Below are positions 1 through 4,790 of a stretch of 5,025 nt of DNA, one piece after another. Made by a program: the position numbers and the translations under genes. The stretch's first letter is position 1. Every line of letters starts with the position of its first letter. Source of the stretch: an uncultured Lachnospiraceae bacterium (lineage in GTDB: Bacteria > Bacillota_A > Clostridia > Lachnospirales > Lachnospiraceae); contig CAJUQU010000300.1 in the NCBI GenBank assembly GCA_910588595.1, positions 1-5,025 on the forward strand. Direction: 5' to 3'. The notes below the pieces were generated by a model. The model was not told the origin of the DNA. It saw only the letters and a program-made list of their open reading frames with translations, and ran no database searches.

Positions 1-420
1 GACAAAAAACTTCGTATTTGTGAGAGAAACAATATTCCGTATAACAGCTTCGAAGCAAGCCATCCATATCTTTTGCACGGAAGGGTTGGGGCTTATATTG
101 CTCAAACAAAATTTGATATTCATGATGAGGACATCCTCCAGGCGATCACATGGCATACCACAGGGCGTCCTGATATGTCGCTGCTTGAAAAAATAATCTT
201 TATTGCTGATTATATAGAACCTTCCCGCAATCCAATACCAGAGCTCGATGAGATCCGTCAGCTTGCATTTATTGATATTGATAAAGCAATGGAAAAAATC
301 TTGTCAAACACGCTTAAATTTCTGGAGTCAAAGGGAAATCCAATAGATAAAATGACACAGACAACCTATGACAGCATTGTACGATATTCTGCATCATATA
401 AAGGAGGAAATCTTGCTTGA
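1..420 (+). CDS. yqeK: YqeK family HD-domain phosphohydrolase, 3' part (5' end outside window)
   Basis: The frame is open from base 1, so this is the C-terminal 139 residues of a gene that begins upstream; a TTG at 73 is internal and not a start. YqeK proteins are HD-superfamily metal-dependent phosphohydrolases, and members have been shown to hydrolyse diadenosine tetraphosphate symmetrically to ADP in the cytoplasm. Visible signature: HPYLLHGRVGA (window residues 21-31, candidate metal ligand H26), then AITWHTTGRPDMS (H52) and LEKIIFIADYIEPSR with D70. This is the YqeK pattern for the second half of the HD core. The canonical first His and the HD doublet must lie in the missing N-terminus; full-length relatives are about 190 residues. 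The gene ends in TGA overlapping the start of rsfS, and yqeK-rsfS (often after nadD) is a widespread Firmicutes operon. Family assignment is firm; the exact substrate in this organism is inferred. Confidence 0.93.
   Translation, partial: DKKLRICERNNIPYNSFEASHPYLLHGRVGAYIAQTKFDIHDEDILQAITWHTTGRPDMSLLEKIIFIADYIEPSRNPIPELDEIRQLAFIDIDKAMEKILSNTLKFLESKGNPIDKMTQTTYDSIVRYSASYKGGNLA
402..419 (+). promoter_or_regulatory. rsfS ribosome binding site and overlapping TTG start
   Basis: A perfect AGGAGG at 402-407 lies inside the last codons of yqeK. It sits 9 nt before a TTG start codon at 417-419. That TTG overlaps the yqeK TGA stop (418-420) as TTGA. This placement selects the non-ATG start and indicates translational coupling of the two genes. 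Confidence 0.85.
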
Positions 421-767
421 ACACGATAAATAATACTTTAAAGACAATTGTTGATGCCCTTGAAAATAAGAAGGCAGAAGAGTTGCAGCTGATTGATATC
501 AGGGAAGTATCGACAATCGCAGATTACTTTGTGATCACAAACGGGACAAACATGAGTCAGATCCAGGCATTGGCTGACAATGTAGAAGAGAAGCTTGCCA
601 TAAATGGAATCCATCCAAGAAGTGTGGAGGGTTACAACACTGCAAACTGGATACTGATGGATTACAACGACATTCTGGTGCACATATTTGATAAGGAAAG
701 TCGTGGCTTCTATGATCTGGAGCGCATGTGGCGCGATGGAAAAGTTATTGATGTAAAGTCAATATAA
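417..767 (+). CDS. rsfS: Ribosomal silencing factor RsfS
   Basis: 116 residues, normal length for the RsfS/Iojap/DUF143 family. RsfS binds protein uL14 on the large ribosomal subunit and blocks joining of the subunits, lowering translation in starvation or stationary phase. Diagnostic family segments are visible in order: DIREVSTIADYFVITNGTN (residues 27-45), SQIQALADNVEEKL (47-60), SVEGYNTANWILMDYNDILVHIF (69-91) and SRGFYDLERMWRDGK (95-109). The start is TTG, chosen because it has a perfect AGGAGG 9 nt upstream and because the alignment to the family needs residues from about position 5 on. It overlaps the yqeK stop by 3 nt, so the two are co-transcribed and probably coupled. A terminator follows within 30 nt, making this the last gene of its operon. 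Nothing unusual apart from the TTG start. Function is very secure. Confidence 0.96.
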   Translation: MNTINNTLKTIVDALENKKAEELQLIDIREVSTIADYFVITNGTNMSQIQALADNVEEKLAINGIHPRSVEGYNTANWILMDYNDILVHIFDKESRGFYDLERMWRDGKVIDVKSI

Positions 768-794
768 GTTTTTATATAATTCTGATACCTGTGT

Positions 795-834
795 AATCGA
801 GTATGGGAGAAGGTCATTCCTCTACTCGATTTTT
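795..834 (+). terminator. Rho-independent terminator after rsfS
   Basis: Perfect 9-bp arms AATCGAGTA (795-803) and TACTCGATT (823-831). The stem can extend inward past a T/C mismatch with GGGA/TCCT-type pairs, and a run of five T ends at 834. The T-run is only on the plus-strand side, so it ends the yqeK-rsfS transcript. The remaining spacer up to the lexA stop at 872 shows no separate lexA terminator. Confidence 0.88.
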
Positions 835-871
835 AATTAAAACTCAAAACTATGTATAAAGCCAATGAAAT

Positions 872-1489
872 TTAGTGATATAGACGAAATACACCATATA
901 CTTTTCCCAGAATCTCTACATCATCTAAAATAATAGGATCCATTGTGTCATTCTCCGGCTGGAGTCTGTAATGCCCATCTTCCTTATAGTAAGTCTTTAC
1001 AGTGGCAGAATCATCGACCAAAGCGACAACAGTGTCACCATTTTCAGCAGTATTGCATGCATGGATAAAAATCTGATCTCCGTTAAAAATGCCGGCATTG
1101 ATCATACTGTCACCTTTCACCCTCAATACAAATGAATCACCAGCTGGCACCATCTCTGCAGGAATCGGGAAATAACCCTCAATATTCTGTTCAGCAAGAA
1201 TCGGCAAACCAGCTGCGACAGTTCCCACAATAGGAATACTCGTCATCTCGTGTCTGACCATCTGGAAACTATCATCCATGATCTCAATAGCCCGGGGTTT
1301 TGTCGGGTCTCTTCTGATATATCCGTTCTTCTCAAGTGTCTCAAGATGAGAGTGAACAGAGGAAGTGGACTTAAGGTTTACTGCCTCACAGATTTCTCGA
1401 ACTGATGGCGGATAACCTTTCCTGAGGATCTCCGCTTTAATGAATTCCAAAATTTCTTTTTGTTTTACTGTTATTTTACCATATGCCAT
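872..1489 (-). CDS. lexA: LexA, SOS-response transcriptional repressor
   Basis: 205 residues, typical for Gram-positive LexA (DinR). It is a dimeric repressor of DNA-damage genes that cuts itself when stimulated by the RecA-ssDNA filament. The N-terminal winged-helix domain spans about 1-70; the recognition region SVREICEAVNLKSTSSVHSHLETLEKNGYIRR (29-60) is the classic LexA form. The C-terminal S24-type latent protease has its cleavage site in GTVAAG (Ala93-Gly94), nucleophile Ser128 in KGDSMINAGIFNGD, and general base Lys165 in DSATVKTYY. All are intact, so it should be an inducible repressor. The frame stays open upstream to 1540. ATG at 1487-1489 is preferred because it has AGGAGG (1498-1503) 8 nt upstream and begins MAYGKIT, right at the start of the domain. 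It is transcribed divergently from the LysM/YneA-like gene, with LexA-box-like sites between them, so it is probably autoregulated. Confidence 0.97.
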   Translation of the reverse strand: MAYGKITVKQKEILEFIKAEILRKGYPPSVREICEAVNLKSTSSVHSHLETLEKNGYIRRDPTKPRAIEIMDDSFQMVRHEMTSIPIVGTVAAGLPILAEQNIEGYFPIPAEMVPAGDSFVLRVKGDSMINAGIFNGDQIFIHACNTAENGDTVVALVDDSATVKTYYKEDGHYRLQPENDTMDPIILDDVEILGKVYGVFRLYH

Positions 1490-1497
1490 ATTTAATG

Positions 1498-1503
1498 CCT
1501 CCT
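1498..1503 (-). promoter_or_regulatory. lexA ribosome binding site
   Basis: CCTCCT on the plus strand reads AGGAGG on the minus strand, 8 nt before the ATG at 1489. It settles the start codon against the longer open frame reaching 1540, which would run through the promoter region. Confidence 0.85.
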
Positions 1504-1511
1504 TTTTTGTT

Positions 1512-1540
1512 ATTATAACATACCTTGCAGAAAATTGCAA
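1512..1540 (-). promoter_or_regulatory. lexA promoter (sigma-A type, extended -10)
   Basis: Read on the minus strand: -35 TTGCAA (1540-1535, 4 of 6 consensus bases), a 17-bp spacer, then -10 TATAAT (1517-1512, perfect) preceded by TG one base upstream (extended -10). Predicted transcription start is near 1505, giving a leader of only about 16 nt that just accommodates the AGGAGG. A LexA-box-like palindrome at 1538-1551 overlaps the -35, consistent with autorepression. Confidence 0.72.
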
Positions 1541-1564
1541 ACATATATTCCGAAAAATTGTTTG
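1538..1564. promoter_or_regulatory. Candidate LexA operator cluster 1 (two boxes, lexA side)
   Basis: Two 14-bp sites resemble the Gram-positive SOS box (CGAAC-N4-GTTYG). The first, at 1538-1551, reads GGAATATATGTTTG on the minus strand (8 of 10 specified bases). The second, at 1551-1564, reads CGAAAAATTGTTTG on the plus strand (9 of 10). They share base 1551, so their centres are 13 bp apart. The first overlaps the lexA -35 and the second lies just upstream of it. Assignment rests on similarity to each other and to the consensus, plus position next to an intact lexA; binding is inferred. Confidence 0.7.
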
Positions 1565-1583
1565 GAAATTTTATTGGAAAGTA

Positions 1584-1612
1584 TTGACAAGCAAAACTTT
1601 GTTCTGTATAAT
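1584..1612 (+). promoter_or_regulatory. Promoter of the LysM/YneA-like gene (perfect consensus)
   Basis: TTGACA (1584-1589), exactly 17 bp, then TATAAT (1607-1612): a perfect sigma-A consensus promoter with the optimal spacer. Predicted transcription start is near 1619, leaving a leader of about 67 nt. Such a strong promoter implies tight repression in normal growth. The three LexA-box-like sites that start at +1 would supply it. Confidence 0.85.
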
Positions 1613-1618
1613 CTGTTT

Positions 1619-1658
1619 TAAACAGCTGTTCGGAATAATTGTTTGGAAATTATGTTCG
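1619..1658 (+). promoter_or_regulatory. Candidate LexA operator cluster 2 (three tandem boxes, yneA side)
   Basis: Three SOS-box-like 14-mers run end to end: TAAACAGCTGTTCG (1619-1632), GGAATAATTGTTTG (1632-1645) and GGAAATTATGTTCG (1645-1658). Each matches 8 of the 10 specified bases of CGAAC-N4-GTTYG. The first contains the perfect 10-bp palindrome AACAGCTGTT. Neighbouring boxes share one base, so the step is exactly 13 bp, the same as in cluster 1. The cluster starts at the predicted +1 and lies wholly in the transcribed leader, suggesting a roadblock or promoter-clearance mode of repression. Confidence 0.68.
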
Positions 1659-1685
1659 TTTTATTTGCTGCAAAGGAGTTAATTT

Positions 1686-2060
1686 ATGAATAATACAGAT
1701 TACACAACAAAGGCGCTGATCAACAGGCAAAACCGTAGAAGACAAGTGAGACAGCATAGGATTGCACTGATCCTGTCTCTGTTCTCCATTATCACAGCAT
1801 CAATTTTGCTTATTTCTTTTTCGACAGAAGCAAACGATATGGAGCATCAGCCCTCCTATAAATACTATAAGAGTATCGAAATAACGAAAGGTGACACCTT
1901 ATGGTCGATCGCCAATGACAATTTTGACTCAGCACACTATAAAGACATCAATGAATATGTATCAGAAGTAAAAAAGCTGAATACACTGTCCTCTAATGAC
2001 ATTATTGCTGGGCGCTATGTTATCGTTCCGTATTACGCATCTGAATTTGTCAGTGATTAG
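1686..2060 (+). CDS. yneA: YneA-like LysM protein, probable SOS-induced cell division inhibitor
   Basis: 124 residues. A basic N-terminus (NRQNRRRQVRQHR, 13-25) precedes one membrane segment (IALILSLFSIITASILLISF, 26-45). After a linker comes a LysM peptidoglycan-binding domain at about 62-117: IEITKGDTLWSIANDNF at the start, LNTLSSNDIIAGRYVIVPYY at the end. The predicted topology is N-in with the LysM domain outside, at the cell wall. ATG at 1686 has AAGGAG (1673-1678) 7 nt upstream. In Bacillus, YneA has the same plan (about 105 residues), is divergent from lexA, and delays septum formation during the SOS response. Here the divergent lexA, perfect promoter and LexA-box-like array support the same role. 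LysM domains are common in other wall proteins, so the fold and topology are firm, while the division-inhibitor role is inferred mainly from context. The TAG stop lies inside a 15-bp inverted repeat. Confidence 0.85.
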   Translation: MNNTDYTTKALINRQNRRRQVRQHRIALILSLFSIITASILLISFSTEANDMEHQPSYKYYKSIEITKGDTLWSIANDNFDSAHYKDINEYVSEVKKLNTLSSNDIIAGRYVIVPYYASEFVSD

Positions 2061-2099
2061 TAACTTTTGGAGCTGATCCCTCGATCCAAAAGTTACTAA
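2057..2099. repeat. Perfect 15-bp inverted repeat between convergent genes
   Basis: TTAGTAACTTTTGGA (2057-2071) is repeated as TCCAAAAGTTACTAA (2085-2099) around a 13-nt loop. It overlaps the stop codon of the YneA-like gene. There is no T-run after the stem on either strand, so it is not a standard intrinsic terminator. It could still act as a 3'-end stabiliser or transcription barrier for the two convergent genes, or be a protein-binding site. The structure is certain; the role is unknown. Confidence 0.8.
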
Positions 2100-2128
2100 C
2101 AAAAGTTCCTAAGTTTATCAGCTCTTTT
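2070..2128 (+). terminator. Possible alternative terminator stem with T-run
   Basis: GAGCTGAT (2070-2077) is perfectly complementary to ATCAGCTC (2117-2124), which is followed by TTTT (2125-2128). This gives a plus-strand stem with a U-run after the YneA-like gene. The loop is long (39 nt), and the left arm overlaps the loop and two base pairs of the 15-bp inverted repeat. The two stems therefore compete or form a pseudoknot. The right arm lies within the last codons and stop of the convergent recombinase gene. Weak as a classical terminator. Confidence 0.4.
2088..2112 (+). repeat. 13-bp-period direct repeat AAAAGTT(A/C)CTAA
   Basis: AAAAGTTACTAA (2088-2099) is followed 13 bp on by AAAAGTTCCTAA (2101-2112), with one mismatch in 12. 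The first copy is the right arm of the 15-bp inverted repeat. The motif therefore occurs three times here: once inverted and twice direct, just beyond the end of the recombinase gene. Confidence 0.7.
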
Positions 2129-3179
2129 CCCTTAGAGTGACAGCTTTCGCTGCCTGACGGCGTCTGTCCTCCTCGAGCGCAGCATAATGCTTTCTGGTGG
2201 TATTGACATCCTTATGGCCAAGAACGTCCGCCACAAGATAAATATCCCCTGTTTCCCTGTATAGAGTTGTACCGTAAGTACTTCGCAGCTTGTGAGGGGT
2301 GATCTTTTTGAGCGTAGTGACAACCGAAGCATACTTTTTAACGAGATTCTCCACTGCGCGCACCGTGATTCGCTTATTTTGCATAGACAGAAACAGTGCG
2401 TCTTCGTGGCCCTGAACAGGAGTCATGGCTGTGCGCTGTTCGAGATAATCGAGCAGCGCAAGCTCGACCTCTTCACCAAAGTATACAACAGCTTCATAAC
2501 CACCTTTGCGCCGTATTTTAACACCGTTGTTCTTGAAGTCTATATCCTGTATATCAATACCTACGCACTCTGATACACGGATCCCTGTTCCAAGCATCAG
2601 TGTCAGCAGGGCAATATCTCTCAATTTATTTTTCTCGTGATACTGCATCTGTTTTTGGGTAAGATTTTCCCCGGTTTCGACTGTATCAAGCAATATGGCT
2701 ACCTCATCAGGATCCAGTCGGACAATTTCCTTATCATGCAGTTTAGGCATTTGGACAAGAGCGGCAGGATTTTTTTCAATCATCTCATTTTTGAAAAAAT
2801 AGTTGTAAAAACTTCGCAAAGAAGCAAGCTTTCTAGCCTTCCCCCTCTCGTCATTCATATATTCCTTGCCTTCTTTGGTATAATAAGTGCAGTGTTCCAA
2901 ATACTCTTCAATATCCATCCTTGTAATCAGATCCAGGATTTCAAGTCGATATTCCTTGATGGGTGTTTTTCTGAATACGGAATTATTATCATGAAGGTAC
3001 TCGAAAAAGACCCGGATATCGTATGCATATGCAACACGTGTCCTGCTCGATATGTATTCCTGCATTCCCCGGAAATACTGCCCGCAAAAGGGTGGAAGAG
3101 TGTCCAGTATTTCTCTTAAGTGTACTATATTTTTCTTGTTTACCTCATCGTGATAGGTTGACTTATTTACTTTCTCCAC
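2118..3179 (-). CDS. Tyrosine recombinase, XerS/XerD-like
   Basis: 353 residues, cytoplasmic, catalysing DNA strand exchange through a 3'-phosphotyrosine link. The N-terminal SAM-like core-binding domain spans about 34-145 (RTRVAYAYDIRVFFEYL, KLASLRSFYNYFFKN); the catalytic domain is about 155-335. All active-site residues are present: Arg201 (GTGIRVSE), Lys225 (RRKGG), His296 and Arg299 (TPHKLRSTYGT), His322 (LGHKDVNTTRKHY) and nucleophile Tyr332. Ser300 follows Arg299 where many relatives have His. The extra N-terminal segment and length of about 350 recall XerS, the single Xer protein of streptococci, rather than the roughly 300-residue XerC/D. The start is GTG at 3177-3179, supported by AGGGAG (3188-3193) 8 nt upstream. 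It converges on the YneA-like gene. No excisionase, IS ends or cargo genes are visible, so a chromosomal housekeeping role is more likely than a mobile element. The precise target site is unknown. Confidence 0.9.
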   Translation of the reverse strand: MEKVNKSTYHDEVNKKNIVHLREILDTLPPFCGQYFRGMQEYISSRTRVAYAYDIRVFFEYLHDNNSVFRKTPIKEYRLEILDLITRMDIEEYLEHCTYYTKEGKEYMNDERGKARKLASLRSFYNYFFKNEMIEKNPAALVQMPKLHDKEIVRLDPDEVAILLDTVETGENLTQKQMQYHEKNKLRDIALLTLMLGTGIRVSECVGIDIQDIDFKNNGVKIRRKGGYEAVVYFGEEVELALLDYLEQRTAMTPVQGHEDALFLSMQNKRITVRAVENLVKKYASVVTTLKKITPHKLRSTYGTTLYRETGDIYLVADVLGHKDVNTTRKHYAALEEDRRRQAAKAVTLREKS

Positions 3180-3233
3180 TTGAGCAACTCCCTAATAATT
3201 TACAAATCTTTAGTATAAATATCCCCAATAATA

Positions 3234-3242
3234 TGCTATAAT
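3234..3242 (+). promoter_or_regulatory. Probable extended -10 promoter for the AI-2E family gene
   Basis: TGCTATAAT is a perfect TATAAT (3237-3242) with an upstream TG (extended -10). No good -35 is found at 16-18 bp, which an extended -10 can tolerate. Predicted start is near 3249, leaving a leader of about 60 nt. The -10 faces the recombinase -10, with only 3 bp between them. Confidence 0.5.
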
Positions 3243-3245
3243 CAT

Positions 3246-3273
3246 ATTATACCATTTTACAAAAAAATTCCAA
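3246..3273 (-). promoter_or_regulatory. Probable recombinase promoter
   Basis: On the minus strand: TTGGAA (3273-3268, 4 of 6 for a -35), a 16-bp spacer and a perfect TATAAT (3251-3246). Predicted start is near 3239, giving a leader of about 60 nt before the GTG at 3179. No LexA-box-like sequence was seen here, in contrast to the lexA-yneA spacer. Confidence 0.55.
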
Positions 3274-3286
3274 TAAAAAATTGGAA
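3268..3286. repeat. Small inverted repeat in the AI-2E gene leader
   Basis: TTCCAAT (3268-3274) and ATTGGAA (3280-3286) flank five A. The left arm overlaps the predicted recombinase -35. This could be a weak RNA hairpin in the transporter leader or a small operator; no specific role can be assigned. Confidence 0.35.
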
Positions 3287-3308
3287 AAGATAGGAGACTG
3301 GTCAGAAA

Positions 3309-4700
3309 ATGAAAAATAATAAAGAATATATTAAATGGGGGCTTACAGCATTTTTAGTGATTCTTGGAGGTTTTGCGAGTTATTATGTGATCTTTCATGT
3401 TGACAGTCTTTCTTTGACTCTAAGAAATCTTTTTACGATACTAATGCCGATCATAGATGGTTTCATACTCGCATACTTGCTTGCTCCGCTTGTAAATGCA
3501 ACAGAGCGTGTTATCACAACCCCCTTTTTTGCCCTGATCAAAAAAGAGGATAAAAGAAATCCAAAACGTTTCCTTTCCATTATTATTACTGATGTATTTG
3601 TTTTGTGGGCGGTGTATACTTTTTTCTCAGTCGTCATACCGCAAATTGCGAACAGTATCCGAACTATACTAGAGCAGTTTCCCAATTATATCAACACATT
3701 TGGTTTATGGATCTCAAAACTCTTAAATGACAACCCGGAGTTTCAGAAAAGTGTTATGGAATTTTTAAACGAATCTTCCATGGATTTTACAACTGTAATC
3801 AATACCAAATTGTTGCCTCAACTTAACAGCATTAACAATGTAACAGAGATGTTATCACAGTTTAGTGGAATCATCAATGTGATCACATCTGTTTCGATGA
3901 GTGTGTATTCAATATTTAAAGAAATATGGAATTTAGTGATTGGATTTGTCATATCCATTTATTTATTAGCCAGCAAGGAATTGTTTGCAGCACAGGCGAA
4001 AAAAGTGGTGTATGCGTTTTGTTCCGTTAACCGTGCAAATCGCTTTATAAGCAATGTGCGTTTTGCACATAAAACTTTTGGTGGATTCTTTGTTGGAAAA
4101 ATATTGGATTCCATCATTATCGGTGTAATTTGTTTTGCTGTTACAAGCATACTTGGAACACCATTTTGCGTATTGATCAGTGTAATTATCGGAGTTACAA
4201 ATATCATCCCATTTTTTGGACCTTTTTTGGGTGCGATTCCATCTACATTATTGATTCTATTTATTGATCCGTTACAGGCTCTCTATTTTGTAATATTTGT
4301 CATAATACTACAGCAGGTTGATGGAAATATTATAGGGCCTAAAATACTCGGAAGTTCCACCGGATTATCAAGTTTTTGGGTAATCTTCTCAATCACATTG
4401 TTTGGTGGTATCTGGGGAATTTTGGGAATGATCATTGGTGTGCCAATTTTTGCCATATTATTTGCCTTTATGAAATCTTTGATCGAGACAAAACTCTCTG
4501 CAAAAAATTTATCTCCAGAAACTCGAAAATATCTGCGATTGCTATATATCGATATCGATTCAAAAGAATATAAGGAATTTCCTGAAAATGCCAAAAAACC
4601 TTTTGCAGATATCACACAGATTCTAGTCAAAGGACACGAAAAGATGAAATTAAAACAAGAAAATATTAAAGCAAATGACTCTATAGCTGATAACAAATAA
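3309..4700 (+). CDS. AI-2E family (PerM-like) membrane transporter
   Basis: 463 residues, a polytopic inner-membrane protein. Hydrophobic segments lie near 9-30, 40-62, 89-111, 204-222, 266-283, 286-319, 322-336 and 356-388, interrupted by an extracytoplasmic amphipathic region (about 112-200). The family signature is clear: IIGVTNIIPFFGPFLGAIPS (293-312) and QQVDGNIIGPKILGSSTGLSSF (335-356), followed by GGIWGILGMIIGVP (366-379). Members have been linked to export of autoinducer-2 (TqsA) or to Na+/H+ antiport, so the substrate cannot be read from sequence. A hydrophilic tail of about 75 residues, rich in Lys and Glu, follows the last membrane segment. ATG at 3309 has AGGAG (3292-3296) 12 nt upstream, slightly long. 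It is monocistronic: its own promoter lies upstream and a strong terminator sits 5 bp after the stop. Family is secure, physiological role uncertain. Confidence 0.93.
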   Translation: MKNNKEYIKWGLTAFLVILGGFASYYVIFHVDSLSLTLRNLFTILMPIIDGFILAYLLAPLVNATERVITTPFFALIKKEDKRNPKRFLSIIITDVFVLWAVYTFFSVVIPQIANSIRTILEQFPNYINTFGLWISKLLNDNPEFQKSVMEFLNESSMDFTTVINTKLLPQLNSINNVTEMLSQFSGIINVITSVSMSVYSIFKEIWNLVIGFVISIYLLASKELFAAQAKKVVYAFCSVNRANRFISNVRFAHKTFGGFFVGKILDSIIIGVICFAVTSILGTPFCVLISVIIGVTNIIPFFGPFLGAIPSTLLILFIDPLQALYFVIFVIILQQVDGNIIGPKILGSSTGLSSFWVIFSITLFGGIWGILGMIIGVPIFAILFAFMKSLIETKLSAKNLSPETRKYLRLLYIDIDSKEYKEFPENAKKPFADITQILVKGHEKMKLKQENIKANDSIADNK

Positions 4701-4704
4701 TCTT

Positions 4705-4734
4705 AAAAATACCTGCAGGCCTGCAGGTATTTTT
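4705..4734. terminator. Bidirectional Rho-independent terminator, perfect 30-bp palindrome
   Basis: AAAAATACCTGCAGG (4705-4719) is followed directly by its reverse complement CCTGCAGGTATTTTT (4720-4734), with no spacer. The GC-rich core plus A-run on the left and T-run on the right makes a terminator that works in both directions. It ends the transporter transcript and could also end a leftward gene entering from beyond the window. The core is CCTGCAGG twice in tandem, each 8-mer being itself palindromic. Confidence 0.92.
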
Positions 4735-4790
4735 ATTTATAAATAAATCCTCAAACGCTAACATATTGTTATTGCAAATGTACAATAAGA

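Noticed and set aside
1490..1540. N-terminal extension of LexA by 17 residues to a start at 1540
   Set aside because: The extension has no ribosome binding site and runs through the lexA -10 and leader. The ATG at 1489 has a perfect AGGAGG at ideal spacing and begins where LexA proteins normally begin.
1593..1605. Additional LexA box in the spacer of the yneA promoter (AAAAC...GTTCT)
   Set aside because: The half-sites are separated by 3 bp instead of 4 and the outer positions do not match, so it was not counted.
1440..1682. 80-codon plus-strand open frame across the lexA start and the lexA-yneA spacer
   Set aside because: It covers promoters and operators of both genes, is antisense to lexA, has no ribosome binding site and gives a low-complexity hydrophobic peptide.
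2292..3241. Several open frames antisense to the recombinase gene
   Set aside because: They are shadows of the clear recombinase reading frame, with no ribosome binding sites and no recognisable domains.
2057..3300. Insertion sequence or integrative element carried by the tyrosine recombinase
   Set aside because: No matching repeats flank the gene, no excisionase, relaxase or cargo is present, and base composition resembles the neighbours. The nearby inverted repeat lies on one side only.
3180..3308. LexA box in the recombinase/transporter spacer
   Set aside because: No GAAC-N4-GTTC-like palindrome was found there; TTCCAAT-N5-ATTGGAA is an inverted repeat but does not fit the SOS box.
3395..4696. 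Open frames antisense to or out of frame with the AI-2E transporter
   Set aside because: The transporter frame carries an unmistakable family signature; the others have no start signals or recognisable motifs.
4758..4786. Promoter upstream of the 70-bp repeats based on TACAAT at 4781
   Set aside because: No -35 element at 16-18 bp spacing and no extended -10; in such A+T-rich sequence a TACAAT is expected by chance.
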